DNA from: Macrostomum hystrix
Taxonomy: Eukaryota; Platyhelminthes; Macrostomidae
Reading direction: 5' to 3'
DNA: 64,000 nt
Assembly: GCA_950097015.1 (NCBI GenBank)
Contig: CATNEN010000038.1
Location: forward strand, 7,004,001-7,068,000
Under the pieces are notes generated by a model that was not told where the DNA came from, made no database searches, and saw nothing but the letters and a program-made list of their open reading frames with translations. A program made the translations under genes and the position numbers. Positions 12,414 through 24,400 of the stretch are shown one piece after another. Numbering within the stretch: position 1 is the first letter of the stretch; the number at the start of each line of letters is the position of its first letter.

Positions 12414-15400
12414 CCCAGGACAGACAGACAGGCAGACACCCAGGACAGACATACAGGCAGACACCCAGGACAGACAGACAGACAGACACCCAGGACAGAC
12501 AGACAGGCAGACACCCAGGACAGACAGACAGACACCCAGGACAGACAAACAGACAGACACCCAGGACAGACAGACAGGCAGACACCCAGGACAGACATAC
12601 AGGCAGACACCCAGGACAGACAGACAGACAGACACCCAGGACAGACAGACAGGCAGACACCCAGGACAGACAGACAGACACCCAGGACAGACAGACAGGC
12701 AGACACCCAGGACAGACAGACAGGCAGACACCCAGGACAGACAGACAGACAGACACCCAGGACAGACAGACAGACAGACACCTAGGACAGACAGACAGAC
12801 GGACAGACAGACACCCAGGAAAGACAGACAAGCAGACACCCAGGACAGACAAACAGACAGACACCCAGGACAGACAGACAGGCAGACACCCAGGACAGAC
12901 ATACAGGCAGACACCCAGGACAGACAGACAGACAGACACCCAGGACAGACAGACAGGCAGACACCCAGGACAGACAGACAGACACCCAGGACAGACAGAC
13001 AGGCAGACACCCAGGACAGACAGACAGGCAGACACCCAGGACAGACAGACAGACAGACACCCAGGACAGACAGACAGACAGACACCTAGGACAGACAGAC
13101 AGACGGACAGACAGACACCCAGGAAAGACAGACAAGCAGACACCCAGCACAGACAGACAGACAGACATCCTGAACCGTGCCAGAGCACTGTACAGCAGTG
13201 AGTGAACTCACTGTTGGCAGCCAGTCGGCTGGTCACGCTGCGGTACATTGTGCCGTTGCTCTCGGCAGCAGTGGGCCTCTGTCTCATATAGACGGCAATT
13301 GTGTCGTTCGAAATGGAGAAATCGTTCAGACAAATGTGGCGCACGTCGCCGCCCACGTTTTCCTGCTCGCTCATTGGGTGATCCTGGGCATCCACGTCAG
13401 TGGCTACTGAAAGCGGTGCGTTAATTTCGCGGCGAATTAAAGATAAACTCAAACAGCTTTACTAATAGTAGGCATTGTGGCAAGCGAAGAAATAGAAAAT
13501 TGAGACTTACCCAGCGTTGGACTGGGAGTTATTTGCACTGAAATTATCATATAGGTATTATATATCAAGTATGAAACTCTACGAGAATCTCACCCTCTAG
13601 ATAGCAGTTCCTTTGAGAATCTCACCCTCTAGATAGCAGTTCCTATGAGAATCTCACCCGCTAGATAGCAGTTCCTATGAGAATCTCACACTTTAGACAG
13701 CCATCCCTACGAGAATCTCACCCCCCCAGACAGCCATCCCTACGAGAATCTCACCCCCAGACAGCAATCACTAAGAGAATCTCACCCCCAGACAGCCATC
13801 CCTAAGAGAATCTCACCCCCAGACAGCCATCCCTAAGAGAATCTCACCCCCAGACAGCCACCCCTAAGAGAATCTCACCCCCAGACAGCCATCCCTAAGA
13901 GAATCTCACACTCCGGTTGTGCACTCACCCAGCTCGAAGGTCTCAGGCGGCAGTCGCTGTGAGGATCGCACCCGCAGGGTAGTGTAGGCTGCGTCCAGCA
14001 GTTTCACTTTGGCCTGGTACACGCTGTCGCAGTCGAGCACACTCACCCGAAGAGTCCAGGGCTCGCCATCGCTGCCAAGGGGCCGCAGCGCCTCCAAGCG
14101 GTCTTGGAAGATCAGTATCTGGACGTCAGGATGGAGAGGCAAATACTCTGGCTAAAACCTTTTCAGACCAGAAACTGAATCTCTCACGAAAAATCTCACT
14201 GACATTTTGGAGGTTAAACCACCTTAAGTCCTACCCTAAAATATTGGATTTAAAGTCTCACCCTGATAGTCTCAAAGCCTCAACCCGATAGTCTTAAAGT
14301 CTCACCCTGTTTGTCTATTGGACTGAAAGTCTCACCCTGTTTGTCTATTGGACTCAAAGTCTCACCCTGTTTGTCTATTGGACTCAAAGTCTCACCCTGT
14401 TTGTCTATTGGACTGAAAGTCTCACCCTGTTTGTCTATTGGACTCAAAGTCTCACCCTGTTTGTCTATTGGACTCAAAGTCTCACCCTGTTTGTCTATTG
14501 GACTGAAAGTCTCACCCTGTTTGTCTATTGGACTCAAAGTCTCACCCTGTTTGTCTATTGGACTCAAAGTCTCACCCTGTTTGTCTATTGGACTGAAAGT
14601 CTCACCCTGTTTGTCTATTGGACTCAAAGTCTCACCCTGTTTGTCTATTGGACTCAAAGTCTCACCCTGTTTGTCTATTGGACTCAAAGTCTCACCCTGT
14701 TTGTCTATTGGACTGAAAGTTTCATTCTAGAAGTTCCGAAAAAACGAATTTAGAATGATCGGAAATAGAAATTAATGTATAATATATTTTTAAACAATAC
14801 TGGAAATCCTGACCAAAAAACACTTCAAACAGAAAACACAGCTCATAATGCGAACCGGTCACAAGCACCTTTCAACAATGATTAGAACTTGCTGAACAAT
14901 AATACTTTTTACCTGAATAAAATCCTTAGCTGTAATAAAAACCTCAAGTTTAGTTAGGCTACTAAAATCGGAAATGCGTAAACAAGCTTTAGATCAAATA
15001 GTTTCGAGCTCAAACTCACCAGACTACGAAATTCCACATCCTTTCTGAGCAGTTTCTGCTCATTGATAGTGTACTTAGAGTCCTCAGTGCACTGATCCAC
15101 CGGGCCCTTGTACACTTCGTTCTTGATGCGCAGGTAAAGCCGGTAGAAAGGCTCCACAACATTATCAGCCAGCTGCTCGTACATGAGGAATGCCAGCCAG
15201 TTGGGAAGCAACCGCTCGGCAACTGAGTCGCAGCGACGGAATACCACCTTGTAGTTGTCCTGCCAAGCAAATCATTATCACAGCTAGCTTAGTTTACCTG
15301 ATCTGTATAAACTAACGGCAGTGGCTCGTGGGATCGTGGGTACAGTGGGGAGGTGGGTGCAGTGGGGAGGTGGGTGCAGTGGGGAGATGGGTGCAGTGGG

Positions 15401-18400
15401 GAGGTGGGTGCAGTGGGGAGGTGGGTGCAGTGGGTTTGCACAATGCGCACGCGCATGCAACATGCAGCTAGCCGAACCTGTCGCTCGTGCTTCCGCCTGA
15501 TCAGCTGCACAATGAGGCCTGTCAGCAGGTCGGTGAAGCACTCCATGTCGTCAAGCAGCAGGGCGGACAGCAGCGAGCCGAACTGGCTGCGCTCATGATG
15601 CCGAAATATCTCCGAGTTCATCTCCAGCGTGTCGATCATGGTGAAAAGAAACAGCCGATTGTGCAAAAGTTGGTCCAGCTCTTCCAGACCCTGAGACTCG
15701 GTCGAGTCCTCCGCTGAATTGCGCGAAGGGACAACGTCGGCAAATATCTGATCGTTCTTCTCGAAGCTGAAGATAAGAAACAGATTCGGTTTCTGCGGAA
15801 CACTACTTGCAGTAGAGTATTAGTTTAGGATAGCCTCAAAGAACTGTTACAAAAATTGTTTTGCCTTCATGAGAACGTGAATGATTAGATCATATGATCT
15901 ATCAGAATAACAAATTTTGATTGATTGAAACTTAAACGGCAAAGATCAATTCAAGTGACTGTCAGTGACCGATCACAATGGTTATGAACAATCAGAATGA
16001 CAATGACCAATCAGAATGACAATGACCAATCGGAATGACAATGACCAATCAGAATGACAATGACCAATCGGAATGACAATGACCAATCAGAATGACAATG
16101 ACCAATCAGAATGACAATGACCAATCGGAATGACAATGACCAATCGGAATGACAATGACTAATCGGAAGGACAATGAAAAATCGGAATGACAATGAAAAA
16201 TCGGAAGGACAATGACCAATTACAATGCATGACAATGACCAATCGGAATGAAAACAATCGAATTAAAATCCCTGATTAGTCAAGATCAGTAATTTGCAAA
16301 GCGGACCCACCGTTTCTCGTATCGCTCTGGGAAGCAGGTGAAGCAGGCGAACTCCTCGAAGCTGCGGCAGGGCGCCGGCATGCCGATACCGTCGAATCCG
16401 GCTCCGTTGGAGTTGAGCTGCAGCTCGGCAAAGGCGTCTCTACAGGTCTGGGACATCTTGGCCTCCAGTAGGTTCATGCGGTGCTCCAGGTTCTTGCTCT
16501 TGTCCTGGTCCTTGGAGCGAACATAGCAGCGAACGCAGAAGACAATGCCAACAATGGCGCTCACGATAATGACCACGGCCACCGCGCCGAGGATGTACGC
16601 CAAGCTGCTGTCCGGCTGTCCGATGGTCACGCTGCCCAGGTGGTAGAGCCGGCGGCCAATCAGAACGCTGACTGGATGGGCCCGGTTGAAGAACGAAGGA
16701 TCATCAGGTAAGCGGCAGGTGATCACCTGGATTATATGAACATGATGGGCGGTCACAATCCAGCGTAACAATCGATGGTCACAGTGATGGTCACAAAAAC
16801 GGTTAGAGGGAACGGTCACAATGGAAAGTCACAATGGAGGGTGACAATGGATAGACACAACGGATAGTCACAATGGACGGTCACAATGGATAGTCACAAT
16901 GGACGGTCACAATGGACGGTCACAATGGATAGTCACAATGGATAGTCACAATGGACGCTCACAATGAACAGTCACAATGGACGGTCACCAACCTGCAGCT
17001 GGGTCTCCTGCAGCAGCGCCTGTGTGGGGCAGGGCCAGCTGCCGAGTCGCACCGTGACATCGCCAGGAAACAGAGTCGGTATGAGGTGGCGGCCTCTGAT
17101 TTTAAATTCGCGGAAGCCCAGCTGCTGCCGACTATCGGCATCTGCGGCTACGGTCACGTGCTGCGGCACTGGCAGCAGCTCAGGGTCCGGGGCCAGGCTG
17201 ACCGAGTTGGGATAATTAAACTCGTGCGAGTCAAGCCGGTAGACGATGCTGAAGTTGCTGCCATAACCCGCTGCCGATCTGGGAGTTGATAAGAATTAGG
17301 ATCTGATCTCTAATCCCTCCCTACTCAATCTCTAATTCGTCCCTACTTAATCTATAATCCGTCCCAACTCAATCTCTAACCCATTCCTACTCAATCTCTA
17401 ATCCGTACCTAACTCAATCTCTAATCCGTCCCTACTCAATCTCTAATCCGTCCCTACTCAATCTCTAATCCGTCCCAACTCAATCTCTAACCCGTCCCTA
17501 CTAAATCTCTAACCCATTCCTACTCAATCTCTAATCCGTACCTAACTCAATCTCTAATCCGTCCCTACTCAATCTCTAATCCGTCCCTACTCAATCTCTA
17601 ATCCGTCCCAACTCAATCTCTAACCCGTACCTACTCAATCTCTAACCCATTCCTACTCAATCTCTAACCCGTACCTACTCAATCTTTAACTCGTATCTTC
17701 TCAATTTCTAATCCGTCCCTACTCAATCTTGAATCCCTTCCTACTCTACCTCAAACGCATTCCTACTCAATCTTTAATCGGACACAGCCCAATAGCAAAT
17801 ATTTTCACTCACCGCCTCACGCGAGCCGAGTCTCGAGCCTCAGCTTCTTCAATCTCAGCCGGCGTCACTGCTCGAGACTCCATCGCTGGCGGCCGGTCCG
17901 TCAGCCAGCTCGCTGACGGCGGCGGTGTCAACGGCTCCGGCAGCGTCGGGCTCGGGCAGCTCCAGATGATGACACCGCTGATGTTTCGGCGATTGCAGTC
18001 GCTCAAATAGACGGCGTCTCCGGCCACGTCAGTGAAGCGCATCTGGGCGCTGACCACGGCCTCCAAGCCGTACCCGGCGTTGATGTCGAACGGAAGTCCG
18101 CCTGACGGGATGAGGCCGCGGCGGACGCTGATTTGCAAGATATCCGGCTTGGCATCTGGCAAGGCTTGCACCTGAGCAATGGTGACGCAAAAGTAGATTT
18201 CACAGCTTCATTCAACTCCTAAACTAAATCAAAGAGAAAATTTGACTTCGGCAAACCTGAATTCGTCGATAATCGCGGCGAGAGTCGCTGCAATTCTGCA
18301 CGGAGGTGCTGACAAAGTAGATCCCGGTGTTATAGAATACGCCCAGTCTCAGGGTGACATTTGAGGCAGAGCGGGACAGCAACTCGGCTGTGCTGTACAT

Positions 18401-21400
18401 AAACTGGTCGCTTTGCATTATAACCTGGCAGAAGTGGGAGAACAGGAAAATGAGTGACGGCTTCAAGTGACTGAGCATGGTCTATGGTTTGGAATGTAGT
18501 GGAGATCAAGACTTAGACCATGGGGATCAAGACTTATTAGACCATGGGGATCGACACTAAGATCATGGGGAACAATACCTAGATCACTGGGATCAAGGCT
18601 TAGATCGTGAGGATCAAGACTTAGACCATGGGGATCAAGACTTAGACCATGGGGATGGACACTAAGATCATGGCAAACAATACCTAGATCACTGGGATCA
18701 AGACTTACATCATGGGGATCAAGACTTGTGTAATGGGGATCAATGGTTTGATCGTCAGGATCGAGACTTACCTGCATTGAGAATCCGGCGTCCAGGTCGC
18801 TGCCGAACAGGTTCAGCACGGGCTGCCCTGTCTGCTGGACTCTTGTTGCCGAAACGCCGTCAACGCTGGGGCGCACAACCGGCAGCGGATTCGACAGGGC
18901 GACGTCGGCTCCGGCAGCAGCCTCGGGGCCAAGCACGGCCAGTTGCAGCCGCAGCCGGTAGGCCGAGCCGAGTCGCAGAACTCGGTTGGCCTCGGCCAGA
19001 TGGGCGGGCAATCGCAGGCTGCACCGGAGTGCCTTGCCAGGGCGGTAGCTGCCAGGCAGCAGCTCGCAGGGCAGCGCCAGATTCGCAGCATCGCCGCCGC
19101 CTCCGCCGTCATCGTCTGGCACCAGCTGAACAGCCACACCTGCGGCCGAGTTACCCAGATTGGCACCGGACACGGCCAGCTGAAGGCCTTCAACAAATTC
19201 CGTCAGTTTGGCGGGCTCCACCAGGTCGATACGAGGCGACGGACAGACGCCGTGGCGAGGCACAACAACTGTTGAGGCGGAAATTTCATTGGTCGATGTA
19301 CAGGTGTCCGAGCAGACGCCACCGCCGCCGCTGACGCACCAGAGGCAGTGGTAGAGCTCGTCAGTGTACAGGGTGCAGTCGTCGCATTGTGAGGCCATTC
19401 GGTGGCATTTGTACAGCTGCAAACTGCCTCCGCCATCAAGCGAGTCGAAGCTGCCGGCCTCAACATTGTTGTCGGAGCGCCAGAGAATTTTTAGTCGGCA
19501 GGTCCGGGCGGGCTCCAGCGTCAGGTAGGACAGCGGGTGCGATGTTAGCAGGCAGCGCAGCTGGGGCTGTTTGCCAGCTGAGGAGCCGGTGGAGTTGAGC
19601 AACATTCTGGCGTCCAGGACGCGAGATGAATGATCTCCAGAGCAGCTGAGCTCGCAGACAAACTGGTGCATGAACTCCTGGGGTGAGTGAGTGAGTGAGT
19701 GAGTGAGTGAGTGAGTGAGTGAGTGAGTGAGTGAGTGAGTGAGTGAGTGAGTGAGTGGGTGAGTGAGTGAGTGAGTGACTGAGTGAGTGGGTGAGTGAGT
19801 GAATGAGTGACTGGGTGAGTGGGTGAGTGACTGAGTGAGTGACTGAGTGGGTGACTGAGTGACTGAGAGACTGAGTGAGTGGGTGAGTGAGTGAGTGAGT
19901 GAGTAAGTGAGTGAATAGTGAATAGTGAATGCCTTATAATGTGCATAATCTGTCACTCACTCAAATGAATGGTCTAATAAAATCAAAAACCAGTGAGAGG
20001 CAGGGCTGTGGCTGGCCTAATTCAGTCGCTAAAACTAAAAAAGACAAAAAATGTTAATTAACGAGTCCTAAACAGAACATGATGAGGGAAAGACCCAATA
20101 TGAGATGAGTGGCGCTGAGCAGGCCGTGGCAAGTGCTAAGCAGTAAAAGGCGCATGAATGCACCCTGTGCAGAAAAAACATCAATTTTGTTTCCAAGCAG
20201 TGCAAGCAGGTGACAGCCCCTGTGAGCATACAGAAGCCTGAGCAGCACAATGAGATAAGAAAGGCTTCACATCTATCCAACTCAAAAGACCACCCGCTGT
20301 TAATCGCATTTACTCAGTCAGTCAGTCGGTCAACTGGGCACAATTTAAACTTAGGATCAAAATTGACATGACAGTTGCTTTGGAGAATGGGAAGCATAAA
20401 AACAAGAACAACAAGACAGAAAGAAATCAGTGAGAAAATGGGGAGAAATAACAGACATAATGGGAAAGACAAGCTGGACGGGTAGAGAAAGGAGAGACAC
20501 ATGGTCGAAAGGGCAGGTTGAGGGAGAAAGGACAGGTTGAGGGGAGAAAGGACAGGTTGAGGGGAGAAAGGACAGGTTGAGGGAAGAAAGGACAGGTTGA
20601 GGGGAGAAAGGACAGGTTGAGGGGAGAAAGGACACGTAGAGGGAGAAAGGACTGGTAGAAGGGAGAAAGGACAGTTGAGGGGAGAAAGGACATGGTGAGG
20701 GGAGAAAGGACATGGTGAGGGGAGAAAGGACATGGTGAGGGGAGAAAGGACAAGCAGAGGAAGGTGATGGGAGAAAAAGAGCCTAAAAGACAGGAGAAAA
20801 CTAGCAGTCGGTAATAACTGGTTGGAAATTGGAAATTGAGAAGGACTTACGGGGTAGAAGCCGGTGACAGAGAAGGTCAAATCATCCGAGAAGCCGGAGG
20901 GCAGCACCAGCCGACGCAGCGGCCGGACGGCCGGACAGGCGGACACGTCCGACACGTTGACGGAGTCTTTGGCCACGTCTGTGGCGGCGACGCAAGCGGA
21001 ATGTTTGGGCAGCCAACGGCAGGGCGTGGAGGAGCCCACACAGACGGTGCAGTTCAAGTACCGGCGGCAGTTGTAGGCCTGCACAATCACTGACGCCAGG
21101 TAGTGCTCTGCGTCTGTGGCTGCGGTGCTGAGGCGAACAGTCAGGTTGCGGCTCACTAGAGTCGGTGAAAGGGGGTCAAATAGCTGATTGGAAATTCCGG
21201 GATTAGGTACAGGTAAAGGAAGATTAGATCTAGAGATGAAATTGGGTAGATTAAAAATTGAAATAACTGAGAGTGAGGCGGGTGAGAGCTGTGGATAAGG
21301 TGATTAAGCAAACTTGAGTAGTTCAGCTCAGCAAGGAACTGACCATTGTCACCCAGGTAGCGCCTGAGTTCGGGCATGGAGACTCGGCAGCTGATGAAGA

Positions 21401-24400
21401 AGCCGCTGTGATAATGATTCAGTTCAGCTGGGCGAGTTTCGAACACTGCCCGATCATTTTCTGAGTTCATGTAGTAGCAGAAAATGCTCACATCCGGCGC
21501 CTTGGTTACCGAAAGGTTCACGGAAGAATCTGTGATGTTTTTGGCCACGTTAATGGTGCTGTTGCCTACCGATGTCACCTGTGAGACAGATAGATAATGG
21601 TAGAATATTCTCTACTTCTCTCATCCCCCCCGACTTCTCTATCATGTCTGTCTGCTTCTCTCCCATCTGTCTACCTTTCACCTATCTCTCCCTACTTTTC
21701 TCTTATCTGTCTACTTTTCTCTAATCTCTGTCGAATTCTCTACCTACTTCTTTCTTCTCTATAATTCTCTCCTATAAGCTTCGACCTCTAACACTCAAAT
21801 TATCCGCTCGCCATGATCCCACAATCATCTGTCTCCTGATCCCCAATAGGGAAACACACCTGCAGACACTCCGCAGCTGAGGTGATAAAATCTTTATCCG
21901 GCTGACTCTGCCCCAGCCAGGTGAGGCAGCCCATGGAGTCCCGGTTGGACCAGACGCAGTGCGGATCCTGGGATTCTAAACAGGCCTGACAGGTTTTGTA
22001 GCGACTCTCGCAGTCGGCGTAAGGATGGGAAGACACCTGGTCAGGTAGGGAGATGTGTAAAGGATTACTTTTACAGTACAGATAGATAAGACAAAAATGC
22101 TAGTCTAGTACACAAAAATTACGTTTCGTATTTAGCTTTATCCATTTAACTAAATGAGTTTTTATTAGTGAAAACTGGATAACCACTAAGACAAAGCTTT
22201 TTATTAGAACTAAAGTTTAGGAGGCTATACTCACACCGCTGCTCCAGGAGGGGGGGTAATATTTGCTAGTCTAATATACTAAAACTGGCTTGACAATCAC
22301 AGCAGACTTGAAAAGAGATCAGTTATCACTAACTAATCAGTAGGTGTTAGAAAAATGCTAAAACTCAAGAATAATATAACAATAAAGCGATTTGGCAATA
22401 TTTAAAAGTGCAAGACAAGAAATAGGGAGATAATGCAAGCTGACAAGCTCAGACAAGGCACAAACAATGTATCAAATATCCACTTGATTCCAACTGCTGC
22501 CTAGAACGAGCTAGTGAGAGAGAGAGGAGGCGCTGCAATGCCTAAGAGAGCAAATTGCAGATCGAGATTCGACCGAAATATAAATCCAAAAGACCCGGGC
22601 GCCAAGTACGCTCGTATCCAAGCTTAAAGAAGCCTGGAAACTGCATTGCTGGGAAAGTCAATATTCGCCTAGTTAGGTGTAGACTAACGCTAACAGTGCA
22701 TGTAGCAATCTGCTGATAGTAAATCAAACCAGCAGAAGCACTGCGAAGGTCCACAGTTTGTTAAGATCTGGTGCTTTCATGTGAATCCAATTAAATATCA
22801 GTTTATGAAACTCCGCATTCTACAGAGAGTTCTAGAACATATAATTATAATGGTTTTATTTATGGCGGCCAATTTGAAACATTGCTTAGAGCTTTATCAG
22901 CGAAGCAAGTTAAAACTTGTAATTTGTTTTAATGGCTACTTGTTTAGCCCAGCGAATTCGTGCGGCGACAGTGGATGCAGGAGCGAAAAAACACACAATC
23001 AACGGACTAAGCCACTTGATAACAAAGTGATTTGGTAGTCTATCTTGCTTAAACTTCAAGCATTTCCGTTTGAAAGTTCGAAAGCTTCTATGCAGTTAAC
23101 AATACTTAGTGAAGAGTTTACATTTCACTATTCATTATGATGAATCGCAGCCAGTATTTTTATACCTATTAAAAACTGATCACCATCAGCTAGATCCCCA
23201 TCAACCAGATCCCTATCAGTCCAGATTCCTGTCAACCAGATCCCGGTGGCAAAGCGATTAACATTTTTGCCTTTCGCACTAATGTCCCTGAGTTCGATTC
23301 CGCGGCGAGGCCACATTTATCTGGGGCGCAGCCGCCGAGAGAAGGCTTTGGGGGCTTGTCGTGCAATTTACGCCCTTGAGGGCCAACCTCCAAGGCACAG
23401 TGAAATGTACACTGCCTGACGATGAGAATGTCAGGGCAGATGCACACACCTGTGTGAGCGTGTGCCTCCGTACAGTATCCGTGTGTGTGTGTGCTCAAGA
23501 GTTAGCGAAATGGGCATAATTGCCTCCTCGCTGGCTGCGGGTCTAGTGTCACTAAATTATGTGCCATTGCCTGCAGCCCTCCTGCAATTATTATTATTAC
23601 TATATCAGCCTCATCCCTATCAACCAGATCCCATGCTAGTCATAGAGGTCCTGAGCAGCAGTGGTAGCCTGGCAACTGCTGCACAGTGAGTGCACTCACC
23701 TCGCTCGAAGTCAGGGCGAACAGTCTGTTGGCTCCAGTGCGTAGCGCCAGCACCTCCTGCTGCCTGCCGCCGGTGACGTCCGTCCTGTTGTACAGGGTGG
23801 ATTTGAAACCGGAGCCGACGCTGTAGCGCAGCAGACTGCCCCGACTGGTGCCCAGAAACAGAGCGGTGCGACCATTGTAGACCGGAGTGGCAGCCAAGGC
23901 GGTCAGGCGCTCGCGATCCGGATCTACCTCGGCAAGAAACACGCCGTGATAGGTGTGCCTGCTGCCCATGCGGTCCGCAGTGCCCGTCCATTCGGTCTGC
24001 AGGCCGGAGGCCACCGCGCAGTAGGGCGGCCCGCCGCTGGACGACGATTCGGCGCCAGAAGAAGACGACGACGACGAGGCTGAGGAGCCGCGGCCGCCTG
24101 ACGAGCAGGGGATTTGCTGCCGAATGTAGTTTGGCCCGTGATAGCCAAGGCCCCGGCCGCAGTCGGTGATGATGTCGTCTAGCCGCTTGTTGAGCTCCGA
24201 GATGGGGATGGCGCAAACGCCCTGTCGCATCCGCACCTCCTGGTCGAGCACGCGGGCGGTATAGAACAGAACCGGCTCATCCGGCATGGCGTTTAAGGAT
24301 TTGGCCAACTGAGAGCCTGCGACAATGGGTAGACATGAGAGGTAGTCAGATAGTGGTTTCGTAGAGCGGGAAGACATGAATCTGGAGTTGGTAGGGTGGG

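Larger units (their letters stand above)
10522..15766 (-). other. Plexin exons 12-19: cytoplasmic GAP and Rho-binding region
   Basis: The first GAP half contains [18 protein letters not shown] and then [18 protein letters not shown], whose double arginine (about 1608-1609) matches the first catalytic arginine region. Exons 14-17 encode the Rho-binding insert, including a 27-base microexon. The second half resumes with [17 protein letters not shown] and [11 protein letters not shown] (arginine about 1985, second catalytic position) and ATVFMDACS. Both arginine positions are kept, so an active GAP is expected. Confidence 0.87.
16993..22036 (-). other. Plexin exons 4-10: PSI modules and IPT repeats
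   Basis: Exon 4 is a whole PSI module ([20 protein letters not shown], then CVWS). Exon 6 carries a second ([19 protein letters not shown]) and exon 7 a third ([13 protein letters not shown], then LYHCLWC). IPT/TIG folds follow: [20 protein letters not shown] in exon 7, [20 protein letters not shown] across exons 7-8, [15 protein letters not shown] in exon 9, and a fourth in exon 10. Two short introns (85 and 188 bases) in this part carry no array. Confidence 0.82.
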
